Source of the DNA: an uncultured Selenomonadales bacterium
GTDB lineage: Bacteria; Bacillota; Negativicutes; Selenomonadales; Selenomonadaceae
DNA: 35,993 nt
Direction: 5' to 3'
NCBI GenBank assembly: GCA_946536925.1
Contig: CAMNFC010000009.1
Location: forward strand, 1-35,993
The position numbers and the translations under genes are program-made. The notes under the pieces were generated by a model. It worked only from the letters and a program-made list of their open reading frames with translations. It had not been told where the DNA came from and searched no databases. Shown one piece after another: positions 15,297-22,449 of the stretch (position 1 is the first letter of the stretch; each line of letters starts with the position of its first letter).

Positions 15297-15325
15297 TTGA
15301 GCGGCTGAAAAATTTTTATTATAAT
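15297..15325 (+). promoter_or_regulatory. Promoter of the small hydrophobic peptide gene
   Basis: TTGAGC (15297-15302) and a perfect TATAAT (15320-15325) are separated by 17 bases, giving a start near 15332 and a 5' leader of about 54 bases before the ATG. It is divergent from, and 6 bases away from, the ilvB promoter. Confidence 0.7.
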
Positions 15326-15375
15326 CCCGCCAATGCCGTACCTCTGCAGGCGGTAACTCGACGCTTGAGGAGGGA

Positions 15376-15404
15376 GGTGAAAAACATGACCGAGATCCTC
15401 GTAG
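15376..15404 (+). repeat. Direct repeat copy 1, over the SD and start codon of the peptide gene
   Basis: GGTGAAA (15376-15382), ATG (15386-15388), CCGA (15390-15393) and GATCCTCGTAG (15394-15404) recur in the same order at 15583-15616. This copy covers the ribosome binding site and first six codons of the peptide gene. Confidence 0.85.
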
Positions 15405-15478
15405 AGATCGGAAAAAACGTTGTTGAAATCGTTATTGGCGGGCTCATCGTGAACTATATCGTCAAGAAATGGTTCTGA
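15386..15478 (+). CDS. Small hydrophobic peptide, candidate type I toxin
   Basis: A 30-aa peptide with an excellent ribosome binding site (GGGAGGTG 7-8 bases before ATG 15386). It starts MTEILVEIGKNV, continues as one membrane-spanning hydrophobic helix (VVEIVIGGLIVNYIV) and ends in KKWF. That charge and hydrophobicity pattern matches small membrane toxins such as Fst or the holin-like toxins of Firmicutes, though I see no specific sequence match. The 5' leader can pair ACCTC (15340-15344) with the SD GAGGT (15374-15378), which would hide the start site. A GTTCTG/CAGAAC hairpin sits at the stop codon. The convergent antisense RNA, shared terminator and direct repeats support a toxin role; a frame extending back to 15260 is a by-product. 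Confidence 0.7.
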   Translation: MTEILVEIGKNVVEIVIGGLIVNYIVKKWF

Positions 15479-15532
15479 CCGGCAGAACGTACCACTCGAC
15501 TGCCCACTAACTGATTAGCACTCGGTTATGGC

Positions 15533-15585
15533 AAAACGAAACCCCCTTGCAGTTTAGCACCCTGCTTGGGGGTTTTCGTTTCGGT
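15533..15585. terminator. Bidirectional terminator shared by the peptide mRNA and the antisense RNA
   Basis: A long stem pairs AAACGAAACCCCC (15534-15546) with GGGGGTTTTCGTTT (15568-15581), with one bulged T. A TT/TT internal loop and an inner GCAG/CTGC pair follow, around a TTTAGCACC loop. A and T runs flank it on both sides, so it can stop transcription from either direction, including read-through from res. Confidence 0.85.
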
Positions 15586-15637
15586 GAAATTATGTCCGAT
15601 ACTGCGATCCTCGTAGCAGTAGTTAGTTGTCCTAACG
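15534..15637 (-). ncRNA. Candidate antitoxin antisense RNA, about 100 nt
   Basis: Predicted from a consensus promoter (TTGACA-17-TAAATT, 15672-15644) and the bidirectional terminator. The RNA would start near 15637 and end near 15534. It overlaps the 3' end of the peptide mRNA at the terminator. At its 5' end it carries the complement of the direct repeat (15583-15616), so it could pair with the ribosome binding site and first codons of the peptide mRNA at 15376-15404. That is the arrangement of RNA II in Fst/par loci. No protein is evident on this strand. Confidence 0.6.
15583..15616 (+). repeat. Direct repeat copy 2, at the 5' end of the antisense RNA
   Basis: GGTGAAA (15583-15589), ATG (15592-15594), CCGA (15596-15599) and GATCCTCGTAG (15606-15616) match copy 1, with six extra bases before the last block. 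Confidence 0.85.
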
Positions 15638-15643
15638 TCAAAA

Positions 15644-15672
15644 AATTTATCACAAGCTTGCAACTTTGTCAA
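15644..15672 (-). promoter_or_regulatory. Promoter of the antisense RNA
   Basis: On the minus strand a perfect TTGACA (15672-15667) and TAAATT (15649-15644) are spaced by exactly 17 bases. It starts 8 bases beyond the res stop codon and points toward the bidirectional terminator. Confidence 0.7.
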
Positions 15673-15679
15673 CGCGCCG

Positions 15680-18202
15680 TCATCTGAAAAAATCTTTTAT
15701 CTGAGTGGCAAGGTCGCGTCCGCCCGAATCTCTTTTTGTCGCCATCAAAAATTTTCCGCCGTTGCTCCTTTGCCAAAGTTCGCCGACCAAATTTTTTTCC
15801 TTCGAATCGTCGTTGGTTTTGAGTTGCTCGCCTTTGTACTCAATCGCCGCGTAAGTTTCGTCCGTGAGCTTGACGACGAAATCCGGATAAAATTTTCCGT
15901 CGTGTTTGGGCAACCAAAAAGAATACAGCGGCTCGCGCTCCACGTTGCGGATCCACGTCAAAACTTTTTCGTTCGCGTCAATCAGTTGCGCGCAAAAAAT
16001 TTCCTCGTCGTTCATGTCGCCGACCGTCGGATAAAAATGTTTTTGGAATTGCACGCGGCCGTGATAAAAACTTTTCGCGGGATAAATTTCCGGCTCAAAA
16101 ATTTTTGTGATGTCCGCCTTCACGCACGCCGAACTTTCCGCGCCGAAAAGATTTTCCTGCCAGCCTTTTTTGTACGCCGCCGCCCGACAGTCGCCGATTT
16201 TTTCCGTCAAAAGTTTGAGCAGAGAATAACGCAGGCGCACGAGCTCGGCCAAGGAAATTTTTTTCTCCTCCGCCAAGCGATTCAAAATTCTGCGGAGGAA
16301 TTCGACCAGATCCTCGTACATCAAATCCGTCGACAAAATTTTTTCCGCGAACCAGCCGACGAGTTCACTTTGCGTCCAATTCGTCTCGCCGCAAAAAAAA
16401 TTCTCCGCGCCGTCGCCCAAATATTTTTCCGTGACTTTGCGGCCGGCCACGTCGAATTCGTAAACCTTCGCCGCGATATCGTTTTGAAAATTCGGCAGAT
16501 CTGTATCGAAATTTCCCGTCAGCCGAAAAACTCGCGGCAAAAAATCTTCCACGGGCTCGGCGATTTTTATTCCGTCGTCCAAATTCAAACAAAGCATCGG
16601 GATTGCGAACTTGACTCCGCGCGCGGAAGGCGAATTGTCTTTGAACGGCTCGAAGTCCTCGTGACGAATCGCCGCCAAAAATTTTTCTCGCGACTCTTTG
16701 CCACGGAAAATTTTGTTCGCGTTGAGTTCCAGCTCCGCCACGTCTTCGGACGAAATTTTTTCCAGCGTCAGTTCGTAGCCGCCGGAAGTTTCCTCGATGA
16801 GTGCCGCGCCCTGCAAAAATAAATTGAGCGTACCGAGTTGCGGCCGCTCGCTCGTGAAAATTTTTATCGTCCGCGGTTCGTCGAAAAGTTTCGTCTGAAT
16901 TCCCAGGGCAGCTTTAGCCTCGGCGTCCTCGAAGCCCATATCCAACAAATTGTCGCGGATATTCGCTGCGGCCGTCATCCACTCTTTAACGGCCACGAAC
17001 GCATAAGCTTTGTTGAGCTCGGGCGCGTCTCTTCGTGCGGCGTAGGGCATGCGCAAAACTCGACCCAAAAGTTGCTCGGCGTCTTTGGGCGAATGAATTT
17101 TGGCCAGCGAGCAGAAGACGTAAGCGAACGGACAATCCCAACCTTCTTTGAGGGCTTGAACCGTGATGACGTATCGAATCGGACAATCCCGCGAAAATAA
17201 ATTCACGCCGTCCAATTCGTGCCGCTCGCCCGTGGCCACCGCAATTTGGTTTTCGGGAACCTTCGCGCCGTCAATCAAATATTTTTTCACCACGTCGACC
17301 GTAACTTCTTTGTCGCGACTTTCCGCCTGAAAAAGTGCAATCGGGCTGATGTAACGAGCTTCACGCGCCGCAAATTTTTCTAAGGCCGTCCGCCGCTGAA
17401 CCGCGCTGTCAATCGTCTGCTCCCACGAAAAATTTTCCGTCAGCTCAATCGGCAACTTTATCATCTCTTCGGCTTTGAGTTCGGACGCGCTCACTTGGCA
17501 CAGCACGTTGGAATTTTTTTCGGGCGTGGCCGTCAACTCGATGACCGCAGCCGGCCGCAACTTTTGCATGATCTTCAAACTCAGCGGGCTCGAATAATTG
17601 TGCGCCTCGTCGATTATCATCAGCGGCCGCAGGTGCGCGATTAAATTCCCGAAAGATTTTTCCTGCGCGGGAATTTTTCTGAAGCACGGCTCCAAAAATT
17701 CGTTCGCCTGAAAAACTTTGCGGCCTTCCGTGTTCGTCACGCGGAACGATTGGAACGTCGCCACGAAAATATTCAGCGACTGCGACAAATCTTGCGGGCG
17801 CAACTCTCTGAATTCCGTCACGTCAAAAATTTTCACCGACTTGAAAGTTTCGTCCAACGCCTGCCGATAAAAACTTCGCGGCTCGCGCAAAAGTTTCAAG
17901 GTCTGCCGACGAATCACGTCCGTGGGAACCAGCCACAGCACCAACGGATTTTCCCGCTCCAAAAAATTTTCCGCCGCCAATTTTATCGAGCACGCTCCCA
18001 ACAAAGTTTTGCCGCCGCCCGTGGGCAATCGCAAGCAAACGTACGGCGCGTCCTCCAAATTTTTCAGCGGAAAATATTTCGGCGAATAACTCGGCGCGTC
18101 TCGATTCTCTTCAAACGCCGCAGCAGACCCGATAACCTTTGCCGCGCTCAAAAAATTTTTCAATGTCTCCAGCGTCCGTCGCTGATAATTTTTCAGTTCC
18201 AA
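15680..18202 (-). CDS. res: Type III-like restriction enzyme, Res (helicase-nuclease) subunit
   Basis: An 840-aa protein combining a superfamily 2 helicase and a nuclease. From the N-terminus: Walker A LPTGGGKTLLG (about residues 59-69), DEAH (198-201), the TAT motif III, a RecA2 domain with VITVQALKEGWDCPFAYVFCS and QLLGRVLRMP, and a C-terminal PD-(D/E)xK nuclease (PD at about 773, then E788 and K790 in AAIEYKGE). With the adjacent methylase it forms a restriction-modification system. TTG 18202 is chosen as start because GGAGG (18215-18211) is 8 bases upstream; the GTG at 18211 overlaps that site. The gene is separated from mod by 283 bases holding a promoter, a structured RNA and a terminator. 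Confidence 0.9.
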   Translation of the reverse strand: MELKNYQRRTLETLKNFLSAAKVIGSAAAFEENRDAPSYSPKYFPLKNLEDAPYVCLRLPTGGGKTLLGACSIKLAAENFLERENPLVLWLVPTDVIRRQTLKLLREPRSFYRQALDETFKSVKIFDVTEFRELRPQDLSQSLNIFVATFQSFRVTNTEGRKVFQANEFLEPCFRKIPAQEKSFGNLIAHLRPLMIIDEAHNYSSPLSLKIMQKLRPAAVIELTATPEKNSNVLCQVSASELKAEEMIKLPIELTENFSWEQTIDSAVQRRTALEKFAAREARYISPIALFQAESRDKEVTVDVVKKYLIDGAKVPENQIAVATGERHELDGVNLFSRDCPIRYVITVQALKEGWDCPFAYVFCSLAKIHSPKDAEQLLGRVLRMPYAARRDAPELNKAYAFVAVKEWMTAAANIRDNLLDMGFEDAEAKAALGIQTKLFDEPRTIKIFTSERPQLGTLNLFLQGAALIEETSGGYELTLEKISSEDVAELELNANKIFRGKESREKFLAAIRHEDFEPFKDNSPSARGVKFAIPMLCLNLDDGIKIAEPVEDFLPRVFRLTGNFDTDLPNFQNDIAAKVYEFDVAGRKVTEKYLGDGAENFFCGETNWTQSELVGWFAEKILSTDLMYEDLVEFLRRILNRLAEEKKISLAELVRLRYSLLKLLTEKIGDCRAAAYKKGWQENLFGAESSACVKADITKIFEPEIYPAKSFYHGRVQFQKHFYPTVGDMNDEEIFCAQLIDANEKVLTWIRNVEREPLYSFWLPKHDGKFYPDFVVKLTDETYAAIEYKGEQLKTNDDSKEKNLVGELWQRSNGGKFLMATKRDSGGRDLATQIKDFFR

Positions 18203-18257
18203 AATTTTCACCTCCGCGAATCAATTTTCTATTGAGCAATTTAAATTCCTGCGCGAC

Positions 18258-18295
18258 AAAAAAATTAAAGGAGCCACGTTTAATGACTCCCTTAA
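18258..18295. terminator. Terminator between mod and res
   Basis: TTAAAGGAG (18265-18273) pairs with CTCCCTTAA (18287-18295) with one mismatch. On the minus strand seven T follow (plus A, 18258-18264); on the plus strand T follow from 18296. It lies 63 bases before the res start, after the structured RNA. Confidence 0.8.
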
Positions 18296-18454
18296 TTTTT
18301 TTCATCGTGTCTCTGCTTTCCTGCCTGAGGTAACGGGTTCGCCGCCGTGAAACGGCTCTTCTCCAAAAATCCGAACGTTTTATCACGGGAGAGGGTCGAC
18401 GGGGAAACATCGACTCGCCCGCGCTCCGTTACCCGACGGGGCGTTTTCAATTCC
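18265..18454 (-). ncRNA. Unidentified structured RNA or res leader
   Basis: About 190 nt between a strong promoter and a terminator, with no credible ORF. On the minus strand GGTAACGG pairs with CCGTTACC to close a junction. One arm has CGGG/CCCG and GTCGA/TCGAC. The other has GTTCG/CGAAC and GCCGT/ACGGC with a TTC loop. The segment CTCAGGCAGGAAAGCAGAG follows the closing stem. I could not place it in a known family: it has only loose likeness to glycine aptamer and SRP motifs. As it ends just before res it may be an attenuating leader that holds back the nuclease, or a free-standing RNA. Confidence 0.55.
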
Positions 18455-18460
18455 GCAAAA

Positions 18461-18489
18461 ATTATAATCGACGCGCAAAATTTTTTCAA
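18461..18489 (-). promoter_or_regulatory. Promoter of the structured RNA/res transcript
   Basis: On the minus strand TTGAAA (18489-18484) and a perfect TATAAT (18466-18461) are spaced by 17 bases. The -35 overlaps the last codons of mod. Confidence 0.75.
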
Positions 18490-19919
18490 GCTTTAATTTT
18501 TTTCGGCGTCTGATAAAATATTATGCCCTGCTCCCGCAAAAATTCTTCGCTCACCCGGCACGACGACGCAAATATTTTTTTTTCGCCCGCGTGAGGAGGC
18601 AACGTCTCCAAAATTTTTCGCGTCAGCTCTCCGTCCAAAAGATAATACGCCGCACCTTTGTCGATTCCTATCAGCGGCAAAGTTTTTCCCGTCTCGAACG
18701 CCCGCCCCGTCGACTTGAACCAGATGTAGGCCGCCAGCTGCTCAAGGCTTATCGCAGGGTTGAGCGCGCCCGCCTCGTCGAAAAGTTTTTCGCCCAACGT
18801 AAAATATTTGAAGCTGCCGCCGACCCGCCGCACTCGCTCGGCCGTTATCGTTCGACAATAATTTTTTTCCTCTATCAAAATGAATTTGCGTGCGCCTCCG
18901 TCCGCAGCGTTCAAATTTATCACGGCGTGCGCACTCGTCCCGCTGCCCGCGAACGCGTCGAGCACCAACGAATTTTTGTCAAGGTGGCGAAGCAATTCTT
19001 CAATCAGCGCGGGCGGCTTGACGGTATCGAAACCGATTGCCTCGCCCATAATCGAATTTAAAATTTCTTTGCCACTTTGAGCCGTGCCGACGTCTTCAGC
19101 TTTGAGGTGCGACCCAAAAGGTTTGTAAATAATTTTGTCGGCTTCGTCTTCGGGATAAATCGCCCGCTTGACGATTCCGTCGACGATTTCGACGCGACCG
19201 GCCGCTTCCAACTGTCGTGCAGTTTTTTCACCGATTTGCCAACGCTTTCCTTCGCGAGGATATCGTCCAAGAATTTTAAATTTCATCGTCGGGCGGCTGA
19301 AAGTTCCTGCGTCGGATTTTTCGATAACTTCAAAACGACACGAGCCGAATTTTCCTTTGTGCGGATAATTTTTCGTTTTCGTCACGGGCGTCAGCTCGAA
19401 AATATTTTCTGCGGCGTTGTTCCGATAGCAGAGGATCGGTTCGGTTTTTATCTGCAAGCCAAATTTTGCTCGCCCCGAATTTGTCGGCTGCGTCAGCGAT
19501 TCCCACGTCAAAGTGCCGACATAATTTTTTACGCCGAAAATTTCATCGCAAATGCAACGCAGATGATGATACTCGTCGCGGAAGTTGACAGAAATAAAAA
19601 TTGCGCCGTCGTCGCTCAGGAAGTCGCGAAGAAGTTCGAGGCGCGGATACATCATGGAGAGCCACTCGGCGTGCTCGAAGTTGTCGTCGTAGTGCTCGAA
19701 GGCCGAATGAGTGTTATAAGGCGGGTCGATATAAACGCAACGGACGCGGCCGCGATAAAAAGGCAACAAAGCTTTGAGCGCGACGAGATTATCACCTTGG
19801 ACGATAAGATTTTCGTCTTGGCCGCAACTTTCTTCGGGGACGAATTGAAGCAGACGATGCGGAATATTTTTCACGGCTTCGAGCGCGAGATTTTTTCCCG
19901 CCCAATCAAGAGTCGGCAA
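18486..19919 (-). CDS. mod: Type III-like adenine-specific DNA methyltransferase, Mod subunit
   Basis: A 477-aa beta-class N6-adenine methyltransferase. The catalytic motif DPPYNTHSAFEHYDDNF (DPPY at about 65-68) precedes the AdoMet motif LDAFAGSGTSAHAV (FAGSGT about 323-328). The roughly 180 residues between them hold the target-recognition part (for example KTKNYPHKGKFGSCRFEV). It methylates host sites to protect them from Res and also provides Res with sequence specificity. TTG 19919 is preferred as start because GGAGG lies 8 bases upstream; in-frame codons further upstream precede that site. It is shorter than many Mod proteins of about 550-650 residues, mainly in the C-terminal part. A promoter for the mod transcript is not obvious. 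Confidence 0.9.
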   Translation of the reverse strand: MPTLDWAGKNLALEAVKNIPHRLLQFVPEESCGQDENLIVQGDNLVALKALLPFYRGRVRCVYIDPPYNTHSAFEHYDDNFEHAEWLSMMYPRLELLRDFLSDDGAIFISVNFRDEYHHLRCICDEIFGVKNYVGTLTWESLTQPTNSGRAKFGLQIKTEPILCYRNNAAENIFELTPVTKTKNYPHKGKFGSCRFEVIEKSDAGTFSRPTMKFKILGRYPREGKRWQIGEKTARQLEAAGRVEIVDGIVKRAIYPEDEADKIIYKPFGSHLKAEDVGTAQSGKEILNSIMGEAIGFDTVKPPALIEELLRHLDKNSLVLDAFAGSGTSAHAVINLNAADGGARKFILIEEKNYCRTITAERVRRVGGSFKYFTLGEKLFDEAGALNPAISLEQLAAYIWFKSTGRAFETGKTLPLIGIDKGAAYYLLDGELTRKILETLPPHAGEKKIFASSCRVSEEFLREQGIIFYQTPKKIKA

Positions 19920-19942
19920 AACGTTCACCTCCAAAAATTTTT

Positions 19943-19971
19943 TTTGCATTTTCAAGAGCAACTGATATAAT
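19943..19971 (+). promoter_or_regulatory. Promoter of the Hpt gene
   Basis: TTTGCA (19943-19948), a 17-base spacer and an extended -10 TGATATAAT (19963-19971) lie 33 bases before the ATG. Confidence 0.6.
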
Positions 19972-20003
19972 CAACCCGAACGATTAACGAAGGAGGAGAA
20001 TTT

Positions 20004-20342
20004 ATGCTCACGATTGAGAAGTTGCAGGCGTACGGGGTCAACACGAAGGAAGGCCTTGCGCGCTGTATGAATATGGAAAAATTTTATTTTAAGATGTTGG
20101 GCATGGGTCTGAAGAACGATTCGTTCGACAAGCTGGAAGAGATGTTGGCGGCCGGGAATTTGGAAGAGGCCTTCGAGCAGGCGCACGCGCTCAAAGGTGT
20201 TGTCGGGAACTTGGCGATCACACCGATATTTTTGCCGCTTAGCGACATCACCGAATCGTTGAGGGCGAAAAAAGATTTGGATTACGTCGCGCTGTACAAA
20301 CCAATAAAAGAGTTGCGGGACAAACTTGTCGCCGAACTTTAA
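20004..20342 (+). CDS. Hpt-domain phosphotransfer protein
   Basis: A 112-aa stand-alone histidine phosphotransfer domain, which passes phosphate between the receiver domains of a phosphorelay. The phospho-accepting histidine is H61 in QAHALKGVVGNLA, on the second helix of the expected four-helix bundle; the earlier part LQAYGVNTKEGLARCMNMEKFYFKML is typical of the domain start. GGAGGAG lies 5 bases before the ATG, and the gene has its own extended -10 promoter. No histidine kinase or response regulator is in the window. It converges on dnaB: the two stop codons overlap by four bases, and no terminator is seen between them. Confidence 0.87.
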   Translation: MLTIEKLQAYGVNTKEGLARCMNMEKFYFKMLGMGLKNDSFDKLEEMLAAGNLEEAFEQAHALKGVVGNLAITPIFLPLSDITESLRAKKDLDYVALYKPIKELRDKLVAEL

Positions 20343-21667
20343 TTTTCTATGCGAGTGAGGTCACCGAAGCGCATAATTTCTTTTTGGAATTGCAGACGGA
20401 CGGAAGTCGTCGGGCCGTTGCGGTTTTTGGCGATGATGAGCTCGGCGATATTTTCGTTGTCCGTCTCGCGATTATAATATTCTTCGCGATAGAGGAACAT
20501 GACGATATCGGCATCTTGTTCCAGGCTGCCGCTTTCCCGAAGGTCGGAGAGCTGCGGCTTTTTTTCTGCGCGCAATTCGACGGAACGACTCAACTGACTA
20601 AGCGCGAGGATCGGCACGTCGAGTTCGCGAGCCAAACCTTTTAGCCCGCGGCTGATCTCGGAAATTTCTTGCTGGCGATTTTCCGCGCCGGAACCTTGCA
20701 TAAGCTGAAGATAATCGATGATCATCAAGTCGAGACCGCGTTCGTGTTTGAGGCGGCGGGATTTGGAGCGAAGTTCCAAAAGACCGATGCCGGCCGTGTC
20801 GTCGATGTGCATTTTCAAATTGCTCAGCTCGCTTACGGCGTCGACAAGCGCGTTGATTTCGTCGTCGGGGATGTTGCCCGTGTTGAGGTATTGGCCGTTC
20901 ACGCCGGAGCGCGTGCTCAAAAGTCTGGTGCCCAGTTGCGTCTTGCTCATCTCCAACGAAAAAATTCCGACAGATTTTTTTTTCAGCGCGGCGTTTAGTG
21001 CGATGTTCAAAGCCAGGGCAGTTTTTCCCATTGACGGCCGCGCGGCCAGCAAAATCAAATCGGATTTTTGGAAGCCGTTCAAAATTTTGTCCAAGTCCAT
21101 CAGCCCGCTCGTCACGCCCAAAATTTCGTTCGGGTGATTTATTTTTTCGTTGATCTTCTCGAACGTGCGCGACATGATTTCCTTCAAGACCTCGAAGCCC
21201 GTGCGATTTTGTTCCGTGCTCACGGACAAGATTCGTCGTTCGGCCGCCTCCAAAATTTTTTCGACGGGTTCGCGTTCGGCCTGTGCTTCCTCGGATATCG
21301 CGTGCCCCGCGTCCGTCAGCTTCCGCAGGACAGATTTGTCTTTGATGATTTTTGCGTAGATTTCGGCGCGTGCCGTCGTGTATTCCAGCTCCAACAGGCT
21401 GAACAAATATTTTCGAGAGACGCGAGCCAAATCGCCCGATTGCCGCAGTTCGTTTTCCACCAGCAGGACGTTTAGCGGCGTGCCTCGTCCGCTTAAATTT
21501 TGCAATGCATGAAAAATCAGCCGGTGTTCGGGGCGATAAAAATCTTCCGCGCTCAAAATCGTCGACACGTACGGAATCGCCAGGCCTTCGTCGAGCATGA
21601 GCGCGCTCAACAATTTTTTTTCAAGCTCCGTCGTGGTCAATGCTTTTTCTTGTTCGCGTTCGTTCAT
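20339..21667 (-). CDS. dnaB: Replicative DNA helicase DnaB
   Basis: A 442-aa hexameric helicase that unwinds DNA at the replication fork. The N-terminal domain (about 10-110) carries the primase-binding fold, then a linker, then the RecA-like domain with Walker A ARPSMGKTA (209-217), Walker B LMIIDYLQLM (D318) and the arginine-finger region RESGSLEQDADIVMFLYR. The ATG overlaps the DUF116 stop by four bases, so it is the last gene of the tyrS-yebC-ruv operon. Full length and intact motifs point to the chromosomal helicase, not a phage form. Finding it at the end of a ruv cluster, not after rplI, is less common. Confidence 0.93.
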   Translation of the reverse strand: MNEREQEKALTTTELEKKLLSALMLDEGLAIPYVSTILSAEDFYRPEHRLIFHALQNLSGRGTPLNVLLVENELRQSGDLARVSRKYLFSLLELEYTTARAEIYAKIIKDKSVLRKLTDAGHAISEEAQAEREPVEKILEAAERRILSVSTEQNRTGFEVLKEIMSRTFEKINEKINHPNEILGVTSGLMDLDKILNGFQKSDLILLAARPSMGKTALALNIALNAALKKKSVGIFSLEMSKTQLGTRLLSTRSGVNGQYLNTGNIPDDEINALVDAVSELSNLKMHIDDTAGIGLLELRSKSRRLKHERGLDLMIIDYLQLMQGSGAENRQQEISEISRGLKGLARELDVPILALSQLSRSVELRAEKKPQLSDLRESGSLEQDADIVMFLYREEYYNRETDNENIAELIIAKNRNGPTTSVRLQFQKEIMRFGDLTRIEN

Positions 21668-22443
21668 GAATTTTTTTCCTCAACGATTTTGTCCAGGACG
21701 CGGCGCACTTCGTCCATGTCCACGCGCGTGTTGAAGCAAGGGCCGTTGGGTCGAATGTTCAAAACTCCCACGGCCGGCAGCGGATAAACGTCTTGAATGC
21801 CGCTCATCAAATCCCGTTCGCAGGCGATGGCCAACACGGCTTGCGGGCGATTTTTCATGACGACTTGCCGCGCGAGAGTCCCGCCCGTCGCGACAAAGAA
21901 AGTGAAGCCCATCTCCTCGGAAAGTTTCATCAGGTCGCCCACGTTGCAGCCGCCGCATCTTTTGCAGTTGTTCGGGTCGCGCGTGATTTTGTGCGGGCAA
22001 GAGGAAAGTTGCAGGCAGTGCGGACTCAGCACGAGCAATTTTTTCGCGGGAACTTTTATTCCGCTCTTCATGAAAATCAAATTGCTCACCGCCACGAACG
22101 AGCCTTCGATTTGCCGCCGCTTGATCCCAAAAATTTTTCCGATTCGCACGGACACGGGAAATAAAAACTTTATGATTGCAAAGCTGTAGCGGTGGAAAAG
22201 TTTCAGCGTGGGCAAACCTTTGACCGCCAAAACCATATTGCACAACGCGCCGAACGAAAACGTCGAGACGAAAATTAAAAACGCGCCGACGATCGCCGGC
22301 AAGTATTCAAAAATATTTTCGAGGCCGGGGCAACAGATGATCCACAAGCCGTACAGAGCCGCCGCGACGAAAAATTCACTCGCGAGCAGCAAGCCCAGGA
22401 ACAATCTTTTTTTCGGGCGCGCCAACGCCAATGACTTCAACAA
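21664..22443 (-). CDS. DUF116 membrane protein with Cys cluster
   Basis: A 259-aa protein of the DUF116 family, function unknown. Two or three N-terminal membrane helices (about 13-38 and 46-75) are followed by a cytoplasmic domain. That domain has a Cys-rich site, C143, C149 and CKRCGGC (C160, C163, C166), that looks like a metal or Fe-S centre, and the conserved stretches FVATGGTLARQVV and AVLAIACERDLMSGIQD. The start is TTG 22443 (or the next TTG), a few bases after the ruvA stop, and its stop overlaps the dnaB start. It is co-transcribed with ruvA and dnaB, and DUF116 genes are often near such housekeeping genes in Clostridia and Negativicutes. Confidence 0.8.
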   Translation of the reverse strand: MLKSLALARPKKRLFLGLLLASEFFVAAALYGLWIICCPGLENIFEYLPAIVGAFLIFVSTFSFGALCNMVLAVKGLPTLKLFHRYSFAIIKFLFPVSVRIGKIFGIKRRQIEGSFVAVSNLIFMKSGIKVPAKKLLVLSPHCLQLSSCPHKITRDPNNCKRCGGCNVGDLMKLSEEMGFTFFVATGGTLARQVVMKNRPQAVLAIACERDLMSGIQDVYPLPAVGVLNIRPNGPCFNTRVDMDEVRRVLDKIVEEKNS

Positions 22444-22449
22444 AATTTT

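Noticed and set aside
15260..15385. Longer frame upstream of the 30-aa peptide
   Set aside because: It crosses the promoter at 15297-15325 and lacks an SD. The ATG at 15386 has a perfect one.
15592..15687. A second small peptide starting at the repeated ATG
   Set aside because: Weak SD, no membrane segment like the first, overlap with the end of res. Its likeness to the first peptide is explained by the direct repeat.
18265..18454. Glycine riboswitch or SRP RNA
   Set aside because: Only fragments such as CTCAGGCA or GGAA-AGCAG resemble them. The aptamer core and the SRP domain IV loop are not complete.
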